A stretch of 17,967 nt of DNA from Treponema sp. UBA4319 (GTDB taxonomy: Bacteria > Spirochaetota > Spirochaetia > Treponematales > Treponemataceae), in the NCBI GenBank assembly GCA_002393865.1, contig DGUD01000195.1, positions 1 to 17,967 of the forward strand. The letters run 5' to 3'. Under the pieces are notes generated by a model, which had not been told where the DNA came from, searched no databases, and saw only the letters and a list, made by a program, of their open reading frames with translations. Made by a program: the position numbers and the translations under genes. This document shows, one piece after another, positions 1-7,122 of this stretch. How positions within the stretch are numbered: position 1 is the stretch's first letter; every line of letters begins with the position of its first letter.

Positions 1-34
1 ATCTGATTCCGGCGGGAGTGGCATCAGATTCCGG
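1..34. repeat. Repeated GATTCCGG motif upstream of the apbE-like promoter
   Basis: GATTCCGG occurs at 5-12 and again at 27-34, a 22-base period or about two helical turns. ATCTGAT (1-7) and ATCAGAT (23-29) are also perfect inverted copies, so the same stretch could form a hairpin with a 15-base loop. The second copy ends 9 bases before the predicted -35 at 44-49, a position suited to a transcription-factor site. The window edge prevents a check on whether this is instead the 3' end or terminator of an upstream gene. No U-tract follows the inverted repeat. Confidence 0.35.
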
Positions 35-43
35 GCGGCTGCG

Positions 44-72
44 TTGCAAGGGGCGGCTGCTTTTGCTAGAAT
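44..72 (+). promoter_or_regulatory. Sigma70-type promoter of the ApbE-like gene, leaderless geometry
   Basis: TTGCAA at 44-49 and TAGAAT at 67-72 are separated by 17 bases. Only 6 bases (73-78) lie between the -10 and the ATG at 79. With the usual -12 to -7 placement of the hexamer, transcription would begin on the A of the start codon. No Shine-Dalgarno sequence is visible. Confidence 0.65.
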
Positions 73-78
73 AGCGGC

Positions 79-1140
79 ATGGAATGTATGTTTCGTACAA
101 GGGAAAGTTTCCGTGTGCCGCTGTGTCTGGCTGCTATGCTGGGGAGCCTGCTGCTCTGTACCCCCCTTGTTTCGTGCGCTCGCGCTGCCGCCCCGGCGCG
201 GACGGAGCAGGTGCTGGGCACGCTGTGCACCGTAAATGCCTATGCCGACGGTACGGACGAGCTCTATGACGAGCTTTTTGCGCGCCTGCAGGAAATCGAC
301 CGGCATTTCAATGTGAACCGGGAGGATTCCGATGTGAGCCACATAAACGCCGCTGCCGGTGACGGCACTATGGTCAGGGTTCATGCTGACGTCAGGAAGG
401 TGCTCGCCCGTGCCATCGATTTTGCCCGGATTTCCGGCGGCGCCTTTGATCCCAGCATCGGGCCGCTTGTCCAGCTGTGGGGAATCAACACCGACATGGC
501 GCGGGTTCCGTCTGCGGAAGAAATCAGCGGGGCGCTGCGTCTTGTCGGCTACGAGGACATTGAGCTTGGCGGGGAGAACGCTATCCGCCTGAAGCGGCCG
601 GGCATGCGGCTGGATTTGGGCGGCATCGCGAAGGGCTATGCCGCCGATGCGCTGGCAGAAATCCTTGCTGCCCGCCGTGTCCGGCAGGCTGTGGTGAACC
701 TTGGGGGGAATGTCTATGTATGGGGAAAAAAGAAGGACGGCAGCAGCTGGAAAGTCGGCATAAAAAATCCGCTTGAGCCGGAGGGAAGCCCGTATCTGCT
801 TTTTGCCTCGCAGGACACTGTTTCTCTCGTGACGAGCGGGGTCTATGAGCGCTTTTTCTGGCAGGAAGGTGTCCGCTACCACCATATCCTCGATACGGCG
901 ACGGGGAGTCCGGCCAGGCGGAGCTGGCTGAGCACGAGCATCGTATCGGCAAGCTCCATGGATGCGGATGCGCTCAGCACCATCGCGTTCCTGCTGGGGC
1001 CGGAGCGCTACTTTGCCCTGCAGGGGCACGAGCCGGCCGTGTTCATCATGGACGATGGTTCCGTCATCGCCTCCGCGGAACTGGAAGGCAGCCTTTCATG
1101 GTACGGGGGCACGGGGAATGCCCCCCTTCAGTTCCGCTAG
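79..1140 (+). CDS. apbE: FAD:protein FMN transferase, ApbE family, predicted lipoprotein
   Basis: ApbE enzymes attach FMN from FAD covalently to a Thr of periplasmic or membrane flavoproteins such as NqrB/NqrC or RnfG/RnfD, with Mg2+ as cofactor. The 353-residue product has a hydrophobic N-terminus ending in a lipobox (LVSC, Cys33), so it should be anchored and face the periplasm. Family motifs appear in order: FDPSIGPLV near 123, DLGGIAKGYAAD near 179-190, VNLGGNVY near 207, HHILDTATGSP near 268 and DADALST at 295-301. The last two groups carry the usual metal and FAD-binding residues. Length is normal for the family. ATG 79 is chosen because it sits 6 bases after the -10; ATG 88 is an in-frame alternative. 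The gene appears monocistronic, and its flavoprotein substrate is not in this window. The family call is firm; the symbol follows family usage. Confidence 0.93.
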   Translation: MECMFRTRESFRVPLCLAAMLGSLLLCTPLVSCARAAAPARTEQVLGTLCTVNAYADGTDELYDELFARLQEIDRHFNVNREDSDVSHINAAAGDGTMVRVHADVRKVLARAIDFARISGGAFDPSIGPLVQLWGINTDMARVPSAEEISGALRLVGYEDIELGGENAIRLKRPGMRLDLGGIAKGYAADALAEILAARRVRQAVVNLGGNVYVWGKKKDGSSWKVGIKNPLEPEGSPYLLFASQDTVSLVTSGVYERFFWQEGVRYHHILDTATGSPARRSWLSTSIVSASSMDADALSTIAFLLGPERYFALQGHEPAVFIMDDGSVIASAELEGSLSWYGGTGNAPLQFR

Positions 1141-1145
1141 CGGAA
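1132..1145. repeat. 14-base perfect palindrome over the ApbE-like stop codon
   Basis: TTCCGCTAGCGGAA is perfectly self-complementary and contains the TAG stop at 1138-1140. As RNA it could form a 5-bp stem with a CTAG loop in the 39-base gap between two converging genes. No T-run follows on either strand, so it is not a canonical intrinsic terminator. A DNA-binding or mRNA-end role is possible but unproven. Confidence 0.4.
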
Positions 1146-1179
1146 GCCGCTGCCTTTCCCTGCGGGGGCTTTGCTTTCC

Positions 1180-2409
1180 CTAGATGAATTTCCGCAGTTC
1201 CACGTGATCCACCGCATCGGTCTTGACCGCCACGATGTAGCTGCCGAACATGGCGGTCAGTGCGTCGAAGGCGGCTGCAAAGGCGCAGATAAAGGGTGCG
1301 GCGTCTTTGAGCAGCAGGTAGCCCGCCTCAAAACCGCCGCCGTAGTAGGAGCACATGATTGAGATTGCGAGGAAAGCCCCTCCGGACGCATGCTCGCCCA
1401 GCACAAAGGAGAGCAGCAGCGCCGCCATGCCTATCCACAGAATCGTAGATGCTTTTATGCCGAGCATGGAATAGGAGCGCAGTATGCAGACAAAGCTGGC
1501 GGACGCGACGAGCGCCGTGCCTCCGCGGGCAAATATCGCGAAGAGGGGATATGTCACCGCATTCACCTGATGCCTGATGCCGAGGCTTTCCCTTCCGTGG
1601 CGGATGTTGAGTGGCAGCGTCAGGTTCGTGTCCCCGCTGAAGAACGCCACCAGGAAGGGGCAGATGCTCGCGTACAGCACGCGGAAAGGATGCTGGTCAT
1701 GGCAGATGATGCGGAGGATGAGCGGATAGATAATCAGCGCGGTTACCAGCAGGTCTCCGGCAAACATCGCAATCAGGGGCAGATAGGTCTCCGCTTTCTT
1801 GAGGGCGATAAATTCGATGGTCCATTTGCATGCTATGGCGACCATGCCCACCGCGAGGAGCTCCGTAAAGAGGCTCGTCACTATGTAGCAGACCTTGCTC
1901 ATGGACTCAAAGAAGCCCATCGCCTGCTTTGAGGCGGTCTGGTCGTCTGCGGCTCCGGCTCCGGCAAGACCCGCGAACACAAAGCATGGCAGCAGATAGG
2001 TGCCGTGCAGCAGCGCCTCAAAGCCGGAATACGGGAATATCTTGGACAGCAGCGCCTGTATGTCGAGGGAAGGAATCTCGTTTGCCTTCTCAATGCTGAT
2101 GGGGATGCGGGGCAGCTTGATGATGAGGGCAGAGGCAAGCCCTATGAGCATGAGGAGCAGCGAAGAGAAAATGATGGTAGAGAACGTCCAGACTCCGGTT
2201 CTGAGCATGAGCTTTGAGTCCCGCAGCCGGAAACAGGCCGTCACGATGGAGAAGAACAGCAGGGGGATGATTGTATATCGCCCGAATCGGATGACGATAT
2301 CGATGATGAAATCAAGGACTGCCTGGGATTGCCCGCTTGAAGGCGGAAGCAGTACTGCAAATGCAATGCCGAGCGCGATACCGAGTAAATATTTTAACCA
2401 AATCCTCAT
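1180..2409 (-). CDS. Dicarboxylate/amino-acid:cation symporter (DAACS/SDF family)
   Basis: This 409-residue protein is very hydrophobic, with about eight or more membrane segments and two re-entrant-like stretches, as expected for the glutamate/dicarboxylate symporter fold. The start MRIWLKYLLGIALGIAFAV is a typical first helix. The segment SGDTNLTLPLNIR stands where the family has its Ser-rich re-entrant loop followed by TLP, and FGRYTIIPLLFFSIV matches the early conserved region. The family uses Na+ or H+ gradients to import C4-dicarboxylates, glutamate, aspartate or small neutral amino acids. The substrate cannot be set here because the Ser-rich loop is altered (SGDTN). The gene is divergent from 2476 and convergent with the ApbE-like gene. 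GGAG lies 5 bases before the ATG but mostly between the -10 and the predicted transcription start. Confidence 0.85.
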   Translation of the reverse strand: MRIWLKYLLGIALGIAFAVLLPPSSGQSQAVLDFIIDIVIRFGRYTIIPLLFFSIVTACFRLRDSKLMLRTGVWTFSTIIFSSLLLMLIGLASALIIKLPRIPISIEKANEIPSLDIQALLSKIFPYSGFEALLHGTYLLPCFVFAGLAGAGAADDQTASKQAMGFFESMSKVCYIVTSLFTELLAVGMVAIACKWTIEFIALKKAETYLPLIAMFAGDLLVTALIIYPLILRIICHDQHPFRVLYASICPFLVAFFSGDTNLTLPLNIRHGRESLGIRHQVNAVTYPLFAIFARGGTALVASASFVCILRSYSMLGIKASTILWIGMAALLLSFVLGEHASGGAFLAISIMCSYYGGGFEAGYLLLKDAAPFICAFAAAFDALTAMFGSYIVAVKTDAVDHVELRKFI

Positions 2410-2418
2410 AGTCGCTCC

Positions 2419-2446
2419 ATTATAGCAGCTTGTGCCCGCTTTGCAA
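2419..2446 (-). promoter_or_regulatory. Promoter of the symporter gene
   Basis: Read on the minus strand, TTGCAA (2446-2441) and TATAAT (2424-2419) are separated by 16 bases; TTTGCA gives a 17-base spacer as an alternative. Nine bases separate the -10 from the ATG ending at 2409, which leaves a predicted 5' leader of about 3 nt. The -35 is the same six bases used by the opposing promoter. Confidence 0.65.
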
Positions 2447-2469
2447 AGAGATAGGAGCTGTGCTATACT
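2441..2469 (+). promoter_or_regulatory. Promoter of the SDR-like/MgtC pair, sharing its -35 with the divergent gene
   Basis: TTGCAA (2441-2446), a 17-base spacer, then an extended -10 TGC-TATACT with the hexamer at 2464-2469. Only 6 bases (ggagca) precede ATG 2476, so the predicted transcript starts on the start codon and the GGAG would not be transcribed. TTGCAA is palindromic, so one -35 hexamer serves both strands. Confidence 0.65.
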
Positions 2470-2475
2470 GGAGCA

Positions 2476-3252
2476 ATGGCAAAGACAATACTCTTAGCAG
2501 GCAAGGAGATGCCCGCCGGAAGCAAATTTGCCGACGGCCTTGTGCTGAGCGGTCGTAATGTTGCTGTGAGCGGGCCTGAGCAGGAGGGCGGCGAGGATTC
2601 CGATATTTCCCGGCAGATAAACGCTGTGTCCGGCGTGTCCGTCATCGAGTGGCACCGCACGTCCCCGGTCTCCTCCCGCTCCCTGATACTGGGCACGGAG
2701 ACTTTTTTTGACAAGATGGACGAGGCCGTCCTGTATTTTGACGAGGAGTGGTATGCTTCCACCGAGGGGGCGCTGACCATGGAGGAATGCCTGCGGGGCA
2801 GCGACGAGCTTATCTTTCCCTACCAGTGCCTTACGCTGGAGATTCTGTCCCGCTTTGAGAAGAAGAACAGCACCGGAATGCCGGGGAACCTGGTCTTTCT
2901 GCTGAAGGAAAGCCCCTGCATCGCGGATACCCTCCGTAGTCCCGCGATGCGCAACGGGGTGAGCGCCATCGCCTCTCCGGTGATTGCCGCCGCGGCCGCA
3001 GCCTTTGCTGCCTTTGCGGAGAACATCGCGGTGCAGTACGGGAACCAGCCCTTTGTGAACGTGCTGCTTGTCCGCGGCGACCGCAGCACCGATATTGTCG
3101 CGAGCGATGTGGAGCTTGCCAAATGGCTTGGCGGATACCTTCAGGCACTTGAGGACAACGGCATGAAAGCTTCCGCCAAAAAATCCCTTGCATGGCTGAA
3201 GCCCGGCACGAAATTTTCATCCGGTACTTTTTTTCCCTTCGGGAAACGTTGA
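2476..3252 (+). CDS. Degenerate SDR-like (Rossmann-type) protein of unknown function
   Basis: The 258-residue protein is not confidently recognised. Its layout resembles a short-chain dehydrogenase: a beta strand at 3-8 (KTILLAG), a second near 28-33 (NVAVSG), a strand around LVFLLKE, and an Ala-rich helix followed by a strand (AAFAAFAENIAVQYG, then FVNVLLVRGD). The helix-strand pair is like the SDR segment after the catalytic Tyr/Lys. Two hallmarks are missing: the Gly-rich GxxxGxG cofactor loop after strand 1 (GKEMPAGSK stands there) and a clear YxxxK pair. It may therefore be a pseudoenzyme or a scaffold. It has no signal peptide, so it is probably cytoplasmic. It is followed after one base by the MgtC-family gene, which implies co-transcription. 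The SDR relation is an inference from strand order, not from a conserved motif. Confidence 0.6.
   Translation: MAKTILLAGKEMPAGSKFADGLVLSGRNVAVSGPEQEGGEDSDISRQINAVSGVSVIEWHRTSPVSSRSLILGTETFFDKMDEAVLYFDEEWYASTEGALTMEECLRGSDELIFPYQCLTLEILSRFEKKNSTGMPGNLVFLLKESPCIADTLRSPAMRNGVSAIASPVIAAAAAAFAAFAENIAVQYGNQPFVNVLLVRGDRSTDIVASDVELAKWLGGYLQALEDNGMKASAKKSLAWLKPGTKFSSGTFFPFGKR
3232..3246 (+). other. Short hairpin at the SDR-like/MgtC junction
   Basis: TTTCCC (3232-3237) and GGGAAA (3241-3246) are perfect complements around a TTC loop, inside the last codons of the upstream gene. The stem lies just before the MgtC start and no good Shine-Dalgarno is visible there. It may affect coupling or re-initiation. 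It follows a T-run rather than preceding one, so it is not a forward terminator. Confidence 0.3.
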
Positions 3253-3253
3253 T

Positions 3254-3940
3254 ATGATAGATGAAATGTCATTTCTGTACGAATGCCTCTTTAAGATTTG
3301 TGTAAGCATACTGTGCGGTTCCGTTCTGGGCATCGAGCGCAAAAAACGCAACCTTTCCGTGGGCTTGCGGACGCTTGTCCTTATCTGTGTCAGCTCTGCG
3401 CTCTTGTCAATTCTTTCCTATTATATGGTAGAGATGGAGAGCCAGAAAGGCTTTTCCGGAGGGGATCCCACGCGCATCGTCGCCGGCGTCGTGAGCGGCA
3501 TAGGCTTTCTCGGCGGCGGCGCCATCATGCATCAGGGGCTGAACATCAAGGGGCTTACTTCCGCGGCGATTATCTGGACTGCCTCCACGCTGGGCTTGTG
3601 TATCGGCGCGGGGATGTATGTCCAGTCGGCTGTCGTGCTGGTCGTGGCGGTGTTCCTGCTCATCGTCCTCGGTAAGGTTGAGGACAGGTTTTTCCCTGCG
3701 GGCAAGAGCAAGACGCTGCACCTTGTGTTTGAAAGCGCGGATGTGGATATCGTGAAGGTTAAGGAGACGATAGAGGCAAACGGCTTTATCGTCTGCGATC
3801 TGAACATGAGTCATGTGATAGCGAGCCGCCAGCTGATACTCCGCTACCTTGTCAAGGCGCCGAACAAGGACGATTTTTCCTCGGTGATAGCGGCGCTGCA
3901 GAAAATCGATACCCTCAGCGAATTCTCCGTGACCGACTGA
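3254..3940 (+). CDS. MgtC/SapB-family membrane protein with C-terminal ACT-like domain
   Basis: The protein has 228 residues. The N-terminal 140 hold about four to five membrane helices with the family signatures: GSVLGIERKKRNLSVGLRT near 22-40, then DPTRIVAGVVSGIGFLGGGAIM and GLTSAAIIWTASTLG. Residues from about 150 onward (LHLVFESADVDIVKVKETIEANGF) form an ACT-like regulatory domain, as in longer MgtC proteins. The family is linked to survival at low Mg2+ and inside hosts, and in Salmonella to control of the F-type ATP synthase. The role here is unknown. ATG 3254 begins one base after the previous stop. ATG 3266 is an in-frame alternative. No clear ribosome-binding site is seen, which fits translational coupling to the upstream gene. 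Confidence 0.88.
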   Translation: MIDEMSFLYECLFKICVSILCGSVLGIERKKRNLSVGLRTLVLICVSSALLSILSYYMVEMESQKGFSGGDPTRIVAGVVSGIGFLGGGAIMHQGLNIKGLTSAAIIWTASTLGLCIGAGMYVQSAVVLVVAVFLLIVLGKVEDRFFPAGKSKTLHLVFESADVDIVKVKETIEANGFIVCDLNMSHVIASRQLILRYLVKAPNKDDFSSVIAALQKIDTLSEFSVTD

Positions 3941-4075
3941 CACGGCGCTCAGACAGAAAGCCGCGGGAGCGGGTAAGACGCGCGATTTTTCGACGGGAAC
4001 GCATTTTTTGTTTTCATGCTGCAGCCCTGCAAGCGCCAGACTGCCCTTTACTATCCGCTCTTTCTGCCGTATACT
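3941..4075 (+). promoter_or_regulatory. Intergenic stretch with the GH26-like gene promoter
   Basis: TTTACT (4047-4052), a 17-base spacer and TATACT (4070-4075) make a good sigma70-like promoter. The hexamer ends 7 bases before ATG 4083, so the predicted transcript has a leader of about one base. The rest of the gap has a CCGCGG palindrome and T-runs near 3987 and 4005, but I could not fold a convincing terminator for the MgtC gene. Confidence 0.6.
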
Positions 4076-4082
4076 GGACGCT

Positions 4083-5585
4083 ATGGACGCAAAGAAAGTA
4101 CTGCTAAAATCTGTGATGGGTTGTGCCCTTGACTTAGGGGACGGAAGCGAGCGCGGGCTGTATGTGAACCAGGACTACATCCTCCGGAAGCTCCGCAAGA
4201 TACACCGGGGAATCAGCCTGATGTATACATATTATCCTGATGACAAAACATGGCCGCAGCGGGCGAGCAAGGCTTTTCCGCAGGATACTCCCAGCGGGGC
4301 TTGGGATTATCCCTATGAGGATTATTTCCCCTACCGCGGGGGGCGCGAGGGCTTGCGTGACGGGGAACCGTTCAATTTTATGAAGGAAATCAGGCGTCAC
4401 GGCATGGATGTGGTGCTTACGCTTACGATTGACCCTTCCCTTACGGAACGCGATCTTGAGCTCATCGCGCGCGATTTGCGTCCCTATGGGCGCGTGCTCC
4501 TGCGCGTGAACCATGAGTGCACGGGCACATGGTTCTGCTTTAACAAGCGCGCGAGCTATCAGCAGCTGGCCGATTTCTTTGTGCGCGTCTGCAAGGTTAT
4601 GCATGCCTGCGCGCCGAACGTAAAGGTGATTCTCTGCGCCGGTATGTTCGACAAGGCAAGCGGCAAGCTTGAGATGGAGGATATTTTCCTGGAGGCGCAC
4701 AAGGCCGCGGATATCTGGTCGGGCGACAAGTACCTGTCGCTGCACTGGGGCTGGCCCGTCGATGTGGCCACAAAGGAAAACGCGAATTACGCCTGCTACG
4801 ATGTGGATGACGTGTACGAGCAGGCAAAGGCGACGCTGCACCGGCTGCGCGAGGTTACCGGGCAGGACAAGCCGTTTGTGCTTTCCGAGCTGAACGGAGA
4901 CGGCGATGTGACCGGCGCGTGGATTCAGGCAGACATGCTGCGCCACTTTATGGAGCGCCTTGAGCAGGACGAGGAGCATTGGCTCTCAGCCTTTACGATG
5001 TACCAGTTCAGGGACGACGGACGGCTGGGACTTGAGGTGACCGACCCGAACAACAGCGACGTGGGAATCGAGCAGCCTTTGCTCTCCATGTACCGCACGC
5101 AGCTCCAGAAGCCGTTCTTCAGCCAGCGGATTGAGGCCGCCGGGGAAGAGAATCTTTCCTTCCCGCTGAAGCTGCGCTGGACTTCCTCGGAGGATGCGGA
5201 GGGCATCGAGATTCCTGTGGATGTGCGCAAGACACCTTGCTATGCGGAGCTGTATTTTGAGGGCGCGCTCCAGCCGCTGAACCTGATGATAGAATGCGGC
5301 GGCTGGTGGTTCTACAAGGCGCCGGGAGTAAAATGCATAGACCTGATGAGCTACTTCTTTGCGAATCCGCTCGCAGACGGCGAGATACGGCACGTGCCGC
5401 TCCGCTTTTTTGCGCCGCCGGCTGACGGGCTGAACCATCCTGCGGACGGCAGTGACCCGTATGCGGCTCCCGACGGCGCATGGATGGACAACTGCTTTAC
5501 GGAGATTCCCGCATTGCCCCGCCTGCGTCTGGACTATGAGCCGGTGCAGTTTGTCATGTGGCACAGCGGCGCCGGAAAAGCCTGA
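4083..5585 (+). CDS. GH26-like (clan GH-A) TIM-barrel glycosidase, cytoplasmic
   Basis: The predicted product is a 500-residue glycoside hydrolase. VLLRVNHECTGTWFCFNK resembles the GH26 acid/base segment (R-x-x-HE-x-x-G-x-WF), with Glu145 as candidate acid/base. KPFVLSELNGDGD places Glu269 as candidate nucleophile at the end of a later strand. GH26 members are mostly beta-mannanases, with some xylanases and lichenases, but this protein is divergent and the substrate is unknown. Residues from about 335 onward form a separate, probably beta-rich region (LKLRWTSSEDAEGIEIPVDV and WWFYKAPGVK) of unknown function. No signal peptide is present, so it would act on imported oligosaccharides. An upstream in-frame ATG at 4008 is rejected because it would put the promoter inside the gene and add 25 atypical residues. 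Confidence 0.7.
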   Translation: MDAKKVLLKSVMGCALDLGDGSERGLYVNQDYILRKLRKIHRGISLMYTYYPDDKTWPQRASKAFPQDTPSGAWDYPYEDYFPYRGGREGLRDGEPFNFMKEIRRHGMDVVLTLTIDPSLTERDLELIARDLRPYGRVLLRVNHECTGTWFCFNKRASYQQLADFFVRVCKVMHACAPNVKVILCAGMFDKASGKLEMEDIFLEAHKAADIWSGDKYLSLHWGWPVDVATKENANYACYDVDDVYEQAKATLHRLREVTGQDKPFVLSELNGDGDVTGAWIQADMLRHFMERLEQDEEHWLSAFTMYQFRDDGRLGLEVTDPNNSDVGIEQPLLSMYRTQLQKPFFSQRIEAAGEENLSFPLKLRWTSSEDAEGIEIPVDVRKTPCYAELYFEGALQPLNLMIECGGWWFYKAPGVKCIDLMSYFFANPLADGEIRHVPLRFFAPPADGLNHPADGSDPYAAPDGAWMDNCFTEIPALPRLRLDYEPVQFVMWHSGAGKA

Positions 5586-5620
5586 GCGAGCCTGCGGCGG
5601 CGCCACGGCAGCTTCCGGCC

Positions 5621-6136
5621 TTAGAGCCCGTTTGCTCCCAGCCATGTTCTTACGCTGCTCTCGGCGCCCGCCGCGCTGGAGCCGCTGATGGCCAGGCCTT
5701 TTGCCACGCTTGCGCCGGGGCAGAGCTTTTTGATGTCGCCCTCGCTTCTTCCCATGCCGCTTCCTTCATGCGTGCAGAAAGGCAGGATTTTTTTGCCGGA
5801 AAAATCGGCGCTTTCCAGAAAGGTGAACACGGCCTGCGGCATCGTGCCCCACCAGCAGGGGTAGCCGAGGACGACGATGTCGTACGCGGCGATGTCGGGG
5901 ATGTCCGTCTTGAGCTCCGGGCGCGCGTTTGCCCTTCCTTCCGCCTGTGCGACGTCGCAGCATTCCTTGTAGTTCTCCGGGTAGCTTTTTACGGTCTGAA
6001 TCTCAAATATGTCCCCGCCCGTCGCCTTCTGCGCGAATTCTGCCACCACCGCAGTGTTGCCTTTTGCGATTTTGCGGATTGCGCCGCCAAAGTAGTTTTC
6101 CCCAGTGTGGGAGAAATATGCGATTAATGTCTTCAT
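5621..6136 (-). CDS. Flavodoxin
   Basis: The 171-residue protein begins MKTLIAYFSHTGENYFGG, the FMN phosphate-binding loop (Ser9 to Asn14). VVLGYPCWWGTMPQAVFTFLES and CTHEGSGMGRSEGDIKKLCPG match the flavin-ring loops and the last strand of the Flavodoxin_4-type family. Flavodoxins carry one or two electrons as FMN and can replace ferredoxin when iron is scarce; longer relatives are used as quinone or general reductases. It is divergent from a LysR gene 128 bases away, the usual arrangement for a regulator and its target. Translation has a good Shine-Dalgarno (AAGGAG, 8 bases before the ATG), unlike the LysR gene across the same gap. It converges with the GH26-like gene, with 35 GC-rich bases between and no clear terminator. 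Confidence 0.9.
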   Translation of the reverse strand: MKTLIAYFSHTGENYFGGAIRKIAKGNTAVVAEFAQKATGGDIFEIQTVKSYPENYKECCDVAQAEGRANARPELKTDIPDIAAYDIVVLGYPCWWGTMPQAVFTFLESADFSGKKILPFCTHEGSGMGRSEGDIKKLCPGASVAKGLAISGSSAAGAESSVRTWLGANGL

Positions 6137-6252
6137 AGCGATTGCTCCTTGTGTTCCGTGCGTGTCCCTTTAATAGTACCGTATGCGGGGCGTTTTTGTA
6201 CAATAGAAGTTCTGCAAGCAGATTGCGTCTGGTGCATTGTGGAGAACTGTGT
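6137..6252. promoter_or_regulatory. Flavodoxin/LysR divergent control region
   Basis: On the minus strand AAGGAG (6150-6145) is the flavodoxin ribosome-binding site. A weak flavodoxin promoter could be TTGTAC (6202-6197) with TACTAT (about 6178-6173), but the 19-base spacer is long. TTGTACAA at 6196-6203 is a perfect 8-base palindrome near the middle of the gap and is a candidate regulator half-site pair. LysR-type sites (T-N11-A) are too loose to assign by eye. Confidence 0.4.
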
Positions 6253-6258
6253 TATACT
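6250..6258 (+). promoter_or_regulatory. Extended -10 promoter of the LysR gene
   Basis: TGT-TATACT, with the hexamer at 6253-6258, is an extended -10 element; no good -35 lies at 16-18 bases upstream. Six bases separate it from ATG 6265, so the transcript is predicted to begin at the start codon. No Shine-Dalgarno is visible. Confidence 0.6.
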
Positions 6259-6264
6259 GGTACC

Positions 6265-7122
6265 ATGGAACTTGTGCAGCTACGGCAGCTTGTGTGTATC
6301 TCGCAGGAAAAAGTGCTTTCCCATGCCGCGGAAAAACTGAATATCTCCCAGAGCGCCCTCAGCCGCTCTATCCAGCGCCTTGAGGACGAGCTCGGCATGC
6401 AGCTGTTTTCGCGCACAAAAAACAGCATGAGCCTGAATGAGGCCGGACTTGTCATCGCCGAGCAGGCAAAGCTTGTCCTTGAGGATGTGCGCGCGCTGAG
6501 CGCAAAGGCCGAAGCGCTCAAAAACAAGAGCCTTCCGCTGCATATCGCGACCTGCGCCCCGGCTCCTCTGTGGAAACTTGCCGCGGAGCTGGGCACAGCC
6601 TTTCCCGCGGTCTCTATCAGTTCTGAGATGCCGGACGAGGACAGCATCGTAGGGCTTCTGCTTGCGGAAAAGGCCGACCTTGCCATCGTGCGCAAGCCGA
6701 TTGCGTCCGGGGCGATTGAGAGCGTCCCCTTCATGGAGGAGCAGCTGTTTATGCAGATTCCCCTGAGCGATGAGCTCTCGCGGAAAAAATCCATCCGCTT
6801 TGCCGATCTGGCGGGAAAGGAAATCCGGGAATACACAAAAACCGGTTTCTGGCACAAAGTCCACCGTGACTGCATTCCGGGCGCCCGCTACATTGAGTAC
6901 GACGACCTTATGGTGTATACAAATGTCATAAAGAGCCAGTGCCCCCTTACCTTTGTCACCGAGCTGGGGAATACCCTGCACGTGGAGCGCGATGGCTGCG
7001 TTACCGTCCCGATTACGGACGCAGAGGCGACCGCCCGGTACCGCCTTGCCTTCCTGCGGAAAAGCGAGCCGCGCCTTGGCGGCATTGTGAGCTGGGCGGT
7101 GCATGCCGCAAAGCAGTGGTAG
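6265..7122 (+). CDS. LysR-family transcriptional regulator
   Basis: The product has 285 residues. The N-terminal winged HTH is clear: MELVQLRQLVCISQEKVLS, then AAEKLNISQSALSRSIQRLE at about 21-40 and LGMQLFSRTKNSMSLNEAG. The rest is a LysR substrate-binding domain from about residue 88 to the end (LPLHIATCAPAPLWKLA, LLLAEKADLAIVRKP). The inducer is not predictable. Its position beside the divergent flavodoxin suggests redox or flavin-linked control of that gene. An in-frame start at 6142 would add 41 residues not seen in this family and include the -10 element, so ATG 6265 is preferred. Confidence 0.92.
   Translation: MELVQLRQLVCISQEKVLSHAAEKLNISQSALSRSIQRLEDELGMQLFSRTKNSMSLNEAGLVIAEQAKLVLEDVRALSAKAEALKNKSLPLHIATCAPAPLWKLAAELGTAFPAVSISSEMPDEDSIVGLLLAEKADLAIVRKPIASGAIESVPFMEEQLFMQIPLSDELSRKKSIRFADLAGKEIREYTKTGFWHKVHRDCIPGARYIEYDDLMVYTNVIKSQCPLTFVTELGNTLHVERDGCVTVPITDAEATARYRLAFLRKSEPRLGGIVSWAVHAAKQW

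Noticed and set aside
1132..1145. Palindrome at the ApbE-like stop as an intrinsic terminator
   Set aside because: Stem of only 5 bp with no T-run on either strand.
3941..4069. Terminator for the MgtC gene in the T-rich part of this gap
   Set aside because: No pair of complementary arms of useful length was found before either T-run.
4008..4082. Upstream in-frame start extending the GH26-like protein by 25 residues
   Set aside because: The extension contains the promoter -10 and reads as Cys/Pro-rich non-coding translation.
4134..4979. Minus-strand open frame of 281 codons opposite the GH26-like gene
   Set aside because: Composition is that of a shadow frame; the catalytic motifs lie on the plus strand.
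6142..6264. Longer LysR start adding 41 residues
   Set aside because: LysR proteins begin within a few residues of the HTH, and the extension covers the extended -10.
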